47,283 bases of DNA from Streptomyces himastatinicus ATCC 53653 (GTDB taxonomy: Bacteria; Actinomycetota; Actinomycetes; Streptomycetales; Streptomycetaceae): the NCBI RefSeq assembly GCF_000158915.1, contig NZ_GG657754.1:4900208-4947490 (forward strand), read 5' to 3'. The notes under the pieces are model-generated. The model was not told the origin of the DNA. It saw nothing but the letters and a program-made list of their open reading frames with translations, and searched no databases. Numbering within the stretch: position 1 is the first letter of the stretch; each line of letters starts with the position of its first letter. Below, piece by piece: positions 43,776 through 47,283 of the stretch. The translations under genes and the position numbers were made by a program.

Positions 43776-44144
43776 TCAGACGTCGGCGCAGATGGCGAAG
43801 ACGCTGATGCCCACGTTGTCGGTGGCGGTCTGGCGGCCCAGGCCGATCCAGCCGGTTCCGTCGTCGGTGGGGAAGCTGCCGAGGAGGATCGCGGTGTCGC
43901 CGCGGGCCTCGGCGCCGCCGCCGAGGGCCTTCTTGCCGTGGGGGCAGTAGACCGTGCGCCGCTGGAAGTTGGGGACGTTCTCGTTGGGCAGGGTGACCAG
44001 CTCGTAGCCGGGCACCCCCTCGCCGGGGCGGGGGTCTCCCTGGGAAACGGACTCCTGGTCGCCGCTGCCGTCCGCCGCCCAGGCGGCGCCTGGCGTCAGG
44101 GCCATGGCCAATGCTCCGGCAGCGATGACGAGCCTTCCACGCAT
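43776..44144 (-). CDS. Small secreted protein, function unknown
   Basis: The 122-residue precursor MRGRLVIAAGALAMALTPGA has a signal peptide ending near AAWAA|DGS. The mature domain of about 98 residues has two cysteines (RTVYCPHGKKALGGGAEARG and FAICADV at the very end), probably one disulfide. The CPxGxxxxGGGxE segment recurs in many Streptomyces secreted hypotheticals. GAAAGGAAG lies upstream of the ATG. It does not share the QSN-x-C repeat. Confidence 0.82.
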   Translation of the reverse strand: MRGRLVIAAGALAMALTPGAAWAADGSGDQESVSQGDPRPGEGVPGYELVTLPNENVPNFQRRTVYCPHGKKALGGGAEARGDTAILLGSFPTDDGTGWIGLGRQTATDNVGISVFAICADV

Positions 44145-44323
44145 GCGGGTCTTCCTTTCGTCACGGGTCCCTGGACGGGACCGGCACCGTGAGAAGCGTG
44201 ACCAGGCATAGAGGGGAATAAGGCGTAAAAGTATGCAAATCCTACGTACGGGGGAAGCGTGAGAGGGCGTACGGGTGCTTTGGGGTGGAACCGGGTCGCC
44301 CCCGGTCCGGCGTCGTACGGTTC

Positions 44324-44845
44324 ATGGACGATGGCATCCGGGTTCGCGTGGCCTCCGTCGGGGAGGCGGAAGCCATGGCGGACATTCACACCAGGGCTCG
44401 CTCCGCCTATTACCTGGCGGGGGGAGCGGTTGAAGAGGTGTCCGACGATGCGGGGGTCTGTACGGAGCGCGAGGCCGCTTGGGGCCGGGCGATCGCCTCG
44501 GCCGGGCTGACTGCCCTGTGCGTCGAGGTTCGGGGCGGGGGGATGGTGGGCGTCTTGGCGATGGGGGCGCCGAAGGACGCGGACGTCGACGCGTCGGTAT
44601 ATCGGCAGCTGTTCCAGATTCATGTCCATCCCGACTTCTGGGGGCGTGGGGTGGGCGGAGCCTTGCATGAGGCGTTTGCCGGGCGGCTGGTGGCGGGCGG
44701 GTTCACCGGCGGGGTTCTGGAGGCGTGGGAGGGCAATCCGCGGGCGCGGGGGTTCTACGCCAGGCGCGGCTGGCGGGAGGACGGTGATCGGCGGCCCGGG
44801 CCGCGGGACGTCGACTACGTACGGATGAGGCTGCGCGTCGGCTGA
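44324..44845 (+). CDS. GNAT-family N-acetyltransferase
   Basis: The 173-residue protein MDDGIRVRVASVGEAEAMAD has the GNAT acetyl-CoA motif A (LFQIHVHPDFWGRGVGGALH) and the C-terminal ARGFYARRGWRE strand-helix. It should acetylate an amine of a small molecule or protein using acetyl-CoA; the substrate is unknown. The start is chosen at ATG 44324 because GNAT homology begins there. The ribosome site is weak, so the mRNA may be leaderless. Confidence 0.9.
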   Translation: MDDGIRVRVASVGEAEAMADIHTRARSAYYLAGGAVEEVSDDAGVCTEREAAWGRAIASAGLTALCVEVRGGGMVGVLAMGAPKDADVDASVYRQLFQIHVHPDFWGRGVGGALHEAFAGRLVAGGFTGGVLEAWEGNPRARGFYARRGWREDGDRRPGPRDVDYVRMRLRVG

Positions 44846-44890
44846 CGGAAAAGGGCAACCTGGTGGTGGCTGCCGGGCGTCCCTGGGGGC

Positions 44891-45661
44891 GTGGTCGGTG
44901 CTCATTCGCTTGTTCAGCAGTTGCTGCGCTTCGCCCGGTTGCAGACGCGCAGCTGCGCGTTCGCCGTGGCGCTGCTCTCCGGGGTCGCGGCGTCCGCGGT
45001 GGTGCCGCGGTTGCCGGTGGCTCGGTATGACCTGCTGCTGGTCTACGGGCTGCTGCTCACGGTGGTGTTCCGGTGGTGTGGCTGGGAGACCGGGCGGGAT
45101 GTGGCGATCATCGCGGTGTGCCATGTGATCGGGCTGGCCTTCGAGCTGGTGAAGGTCTCGCTCGGGTCGTGGAGCTATCCGGAGCCCGCGGTGTTCAAGT
45201 TCGCCGGGGTGCCGCTGTACGGCGGGTTTCTGTACGCGGCGCTGGGGAGTTATGTGTGCCGTGCGTGGCGGCTGCACGACCTGGAGCTGGTGCGTTACCG
45301 GCCGTGGCCCACGGCGGTGGTGGCCGCGGGCGTCTATGTGAACTTCTTCAGCCACCACTGGCTGCCCGATGTCCGCTGGGTCCTCGCCGTGCTGCTCGTG
45401 GCGGTCACCGCCGGTACATCGGTGCGGTTCACGGTGGGGAGCGTGCGCTACCGCATGCCGCTGGCGCTGTCGTTCGCGCTGATCGGCTTCTTCCTGTGGC
45501 TGGCCGAAAACATCGCCACGTACGTGGGGGCCTGGCGCTACCCGAATCAGATGCACGGCTGGCAGCCGGTCGCGGTGGAGAAGTTCGGGGCCTGGGCGCT
45601 GCTGGTCAGCGTCACTGTGGTGCTGGTGGCCGCCGTACAGCGGCCCAGAGCAGTGCGATGA
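44891..45661 (+). CDS. DUF817 family integral membrane protein
   Basis: The 256-residue protein has about eight hydrophobic spans and the DUF817 signatures SLGSWSYPEPAVFKFAGVPL, GGFLYAALGSYVCRAWR, VNFFSHHWLPDVRW and WLAENIATYVGAWRYPNQMH. The function of the family is unknown. The start is a GTG (44891 or 44894) behind a G-rich stretch. Its stop overlaps the start of the exporter gene by four bases, so they are co-translated. Confidence 0.9.
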   Translation: MVGAHSLVQQLLRFARLQTRSCAFAVALLSGVAASAVVPRLPVARYDLLLVYGLLLTVVFRWCGWETGRDVAIIAVCHVIGLAFELVKVSLGSWSYPEPAVFKFAGVPLYGGFLYAALGSYVCRAWRLHDLELVRYRPWPTAVVAAGVYVNFFSHHWLPDVRWVLAVLLVAVTAGTSVRFTVGSVRYRMPLALSFALIGFFLWLAENIATYVGAWRYPNQMHGWQPVAVEKFGAWALLVSVTVVLVAAVQRPRAVR

Positions 45662-46290
45662 TGCGACACATGTTCGTACAGTTTCTCGCCGCCGCCGGTG
45701 TGCTCGCCGTCCTGACCGTGGTTCCCGGGCCGGACATGGCCGTGGTGACGAAGCGAGCCGTCTCGTGCGGCTGGCGGGACGGCTTGCGGACGGCCGCCGG
45801 GATCACCACCGGGCTGCTGGTGTGGGGTGTGCTCACGCTGGTCGGGCTGGCGGCCGTGCTGGCCGCGTCCGCCGTGGCGTACACGGTGGTGAAGCTGGCT
45901 GGGGCCGCGTATCTGATCGTGCTCGGGGTTCAGTCGTTGTTGCGGAGTCGGCGGGGCCGTGCCGATGCCTCGACGGCGGGCGCGGTCGCTCCGGCGGGAC
46001 ACCCCTGGCGTACGGGGCTGGTCAGCAATGTCTTCAATCCCAAGATCGCCGTCTTCTATACGGGGCTGCTGCCGACCCTCGCCCCGGCCGGGCTCTCTCC
46101 CCACCTGGGGATGGCGATCCTGGTGCTGCTGCATGCGTCGATCACCGCCGTCTATCTCGCCGGCTACGTGATGCTGCTGGCCAAGGCCCGCGGCTTCTTC
46201 GAACGGCCCGCCGTGCAGCGCACCTTGGACCGGGTGACCGGTGTCGTCCTGATCGGGTTCGGGGTCAAGGTGGCCGCGACGCGGCACTGA
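45658..46290 (+). CDS. LysE/RhtB-family amino-acid exporter
   Basis: The 210-residue membrane protein has the family signature near the start (VLTVVPGPDMAVVTKRAVSC GWRDG region), then VKLAGAAYLIVLGVQSL and GLVSNVFNPKIAVFYTGLLP. The roughly six-span layout fits a LysE/RhtB translocator exporting amino acids or derivatives. ATG 45658 overlaps the DUF817 stop (ATGA). Confidence 0.93.
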   Translation: MMRHMFVQFLAAAGVLAVLTVVPGPDMAVVTKRAVSCGWRDGLRTAAGITTGLLVWGVLTLVGLAAVLAASAVAYTVVKLAGAAYLIVLGVQSLLRSRRGRADASTAGAVAPAGHPWRTGLVSNVFNPKIAVFYTGLLPTLAPAGLSPHLGMAILVLLHASITAVYLAGYVMLLAKARGFFERPAVQRTLDRVTGVVLIGFGVKVAATRH

Positions 46291-46386
46291 CGGGCACGCG
46301 CCCGGAGTTACCGGGGGGAACTCCTGTTTCAAACGGAGCCGCTGGCACAGAATCGGAAGCCGCGGGCCGTCAGAGGGAGAAGTGGA

Positions 46387-46488
46387 ATGTCACGGGGATG
46401 GAAGATCGCGCTCATCGTGCTGGTGGCAGGGGTCGTCGGCTGGTTCCTGTGGCCCTGGTTCCTCTACTCCTGGGCGCGCAGGGAGTGA
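46387..46488 (+). CDS. 33-residue single-span membrane peptide
   Basis: From ATG 46387 the frame reads MSRGWKIALIVLVAGVVGWF then LWPWFLYSWARRE and stops. It has a short basic start, one hydrophobic helix rich in Trp, and a charged end. A strong GAGGGAGAAG ribosome site lies a few bases upstream, and third positions are GC-biased. No family is recognised. It stands between the exporter and the MHS transporter genes with about 100 bases on either side, so it is probably a real small protein, perhaps acting on a membrane partner. Confidence 0.65.
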   Translation: MSRGWKIALIVLVAGVVGWFLWPWFLYSWARRE

Positions 46489-46629
46489 GGTTCCCGCCGC
46501 AGCGCAGCGACAAGGTCGCCACGACGCGGACCTGAGCCATCCCAGTCAGCGGAACGCCTTCGTTCCCGCCGGGGAAGCCGCGGCGAACAATCACCGCCCA
46601 AAGCCGAGCCGCAACATTGGAGAGTCGGC

Positions 46630-47283
46630 ATGGCAGATGAAAAGGGCGCCCCGCGCGAAGTACGCAAGGCAGCGATCGCAAGCCTGTTCGGCAGTGCATT
46701 GGAGTGGTACGACTTCTTCCTTTACGGCACGGCCGCCGCGCTCGTGTTCAACACCTTGTTCTTCCCCACCTTCGACCCGCTCGTGGGAACGATCGCCGCC
46801 TTCGGCACCAACGCGGTCGGCTTCCTCGCCCGGCCGCTCGGCGGGATCGTCTTCGGGCACTTCGGTGACCGGCTCGGCCGTAAGTCGATGCTGGTCATCA
46901 CCCTGGTGATCATGGGCGTCGCGACGTTCCTGATCGGCCTGCTGCCCACCTACAGCACCATCGGGGTGTGGGCACCGGTGCTGCTGGTGGTCTTGCGGGT
47001 CGTGCAGGGCATCGCGGTCGGCGGCGAATGGGGCGGGGGCGTGCTGATCGTCAGCGAACACGCGCCGAGCCACCGCCGCGGCTTCTACTCGGCCTGGAGC
47101 CAGAGCGGTATCGGCCTCGGGTTCGTCCTCTCGGCCTCCGTCTTCGCGCTGGCCCAGGGGGTGACCAGCAACGAGTCGTTCCTCGCCTGGGGCTGGCGGA
47201 TTCCGTTCATGGTCGGCATCCTGCTCACCGCCGCCGGGCTGCTGATCCGGCTGCGGATCATGGAGACCCCCGCGTTCCAACAG
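46630..47283 (+). CDS. MHS-family MFS transporter (metabolite:H+ symporter), N-terminal part
   Basis: 218 codons are visible before the window ends. MADEKGAPREVRKAAIASLF leads into SALEWYDFFLYGTAAALVFN, then RPLGGIVFGHFGDRLGRKSM (the MFS loop 2-3 motif), RVVQGIAVGGEWGGGVLIVS and RRGFYSAWSQSGIGLGFVLS. These are the signatures of the metabolite:H+ symporter branch (ShiA, ProP and KgtP types). The substrate cannot be set from this part. GGAGAG lies before the ATG. Confidence 0.92.
   Translation, partial: MADEKGAPREVRKAAIASLFGSALEWYDFFLYGTAAALVFNTLFFPTFDPLVGTIAAFGTNAVGFLARPLGGIVFGHFGDRLGRKSMLVITLVIMGVATFLIGLLPTYSTIGVWAPVLLVVLRVVQGIAVGGEWGGGVLIVSEHAPSHRRGFYSAWSQSGIGLGFVLSASVFALAQGVTSNESFLAWGWRIPFMVGILLTAAGLLIRLRIMETPAFQQ

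Overview
The window comes from a high-GC actinomycete, almost certainly a Streptomyces. Support includes GGAGG-type ribosome binding sites with frequent GTG starts, strong GC bias at third codon positions, a WhiJ-type regulator/DUF397/HATPase module, a c-di-AMP riboswitch in front of an M23 endopeptidase, and a homologue of the Streptomyces sporulation-associated regulator (S. griseus Orf1590 type). Most of it looks like chromosomal core with accessory insertions. All assignments come from reading translations by eye; no database search was run.

Layout. 1-608 (-) is the start of an albusnodin-type macrolactam (lasso peptide) cyclase that runs off the left edge. 609-1512 is non-coding and carries a 22-bp tandem repeat. 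1513-2989 is a sporulation-associated TPR regulator broken by one extra base. 3263-5539 holds L-2-hydroxyglutarate oxidase and trmB. 5577-6809 is a TnpB-only IS element abutting the trmB stop, followed by a PrsW-type protease. 8642-12778 is a likely defence pair (McrA-like base-recognition/nuclease protein plus a PLD-helicase-DUF3427 protein). It is followed by a WhiJ-like module (12783-14679).

14773-24716 carries housekeeping genes (aldo/keto reductase, M23 peptidase with riboswitch, SpoIIE phosphatase, DUF6227 protein). Scattered among them are five small secreted paralogues (15314, 19889-20257, 21640, 22227, 23020). Four are built from Cys-paired 'QSN-x-C' repeats and share an upstream element at fixed distance. 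A secreted beta-helix protein lies convergent to the last one. This surface-protein set is the strongest candidate for an undescribed system here.

24912-30400 has tRNA-Lys, a DEAD-box helicase with a 45-residue repeat tail, a proline-rich lipoprotein, a zincin-like protein, a metallophosphoesterase and tRNA-Glu. 30417-40355 is a carbohydrate region. A GH2 beta-galactosidase with no normal start codon is divergent from an operon of CUT1 ABC importer, 5-dehydro-4-deoxyglucarate dehydratase, glucarate dehydratase and an unrecognised protein. tRNA-Asp and tRNA-Phe follow. The right end has accessory regulators and hypotheticals, an acetyltransferase, a DUF817 membrane protein, a LysE exporter, a 33-residue membrane peptide and a truncated MHS-type transporter.
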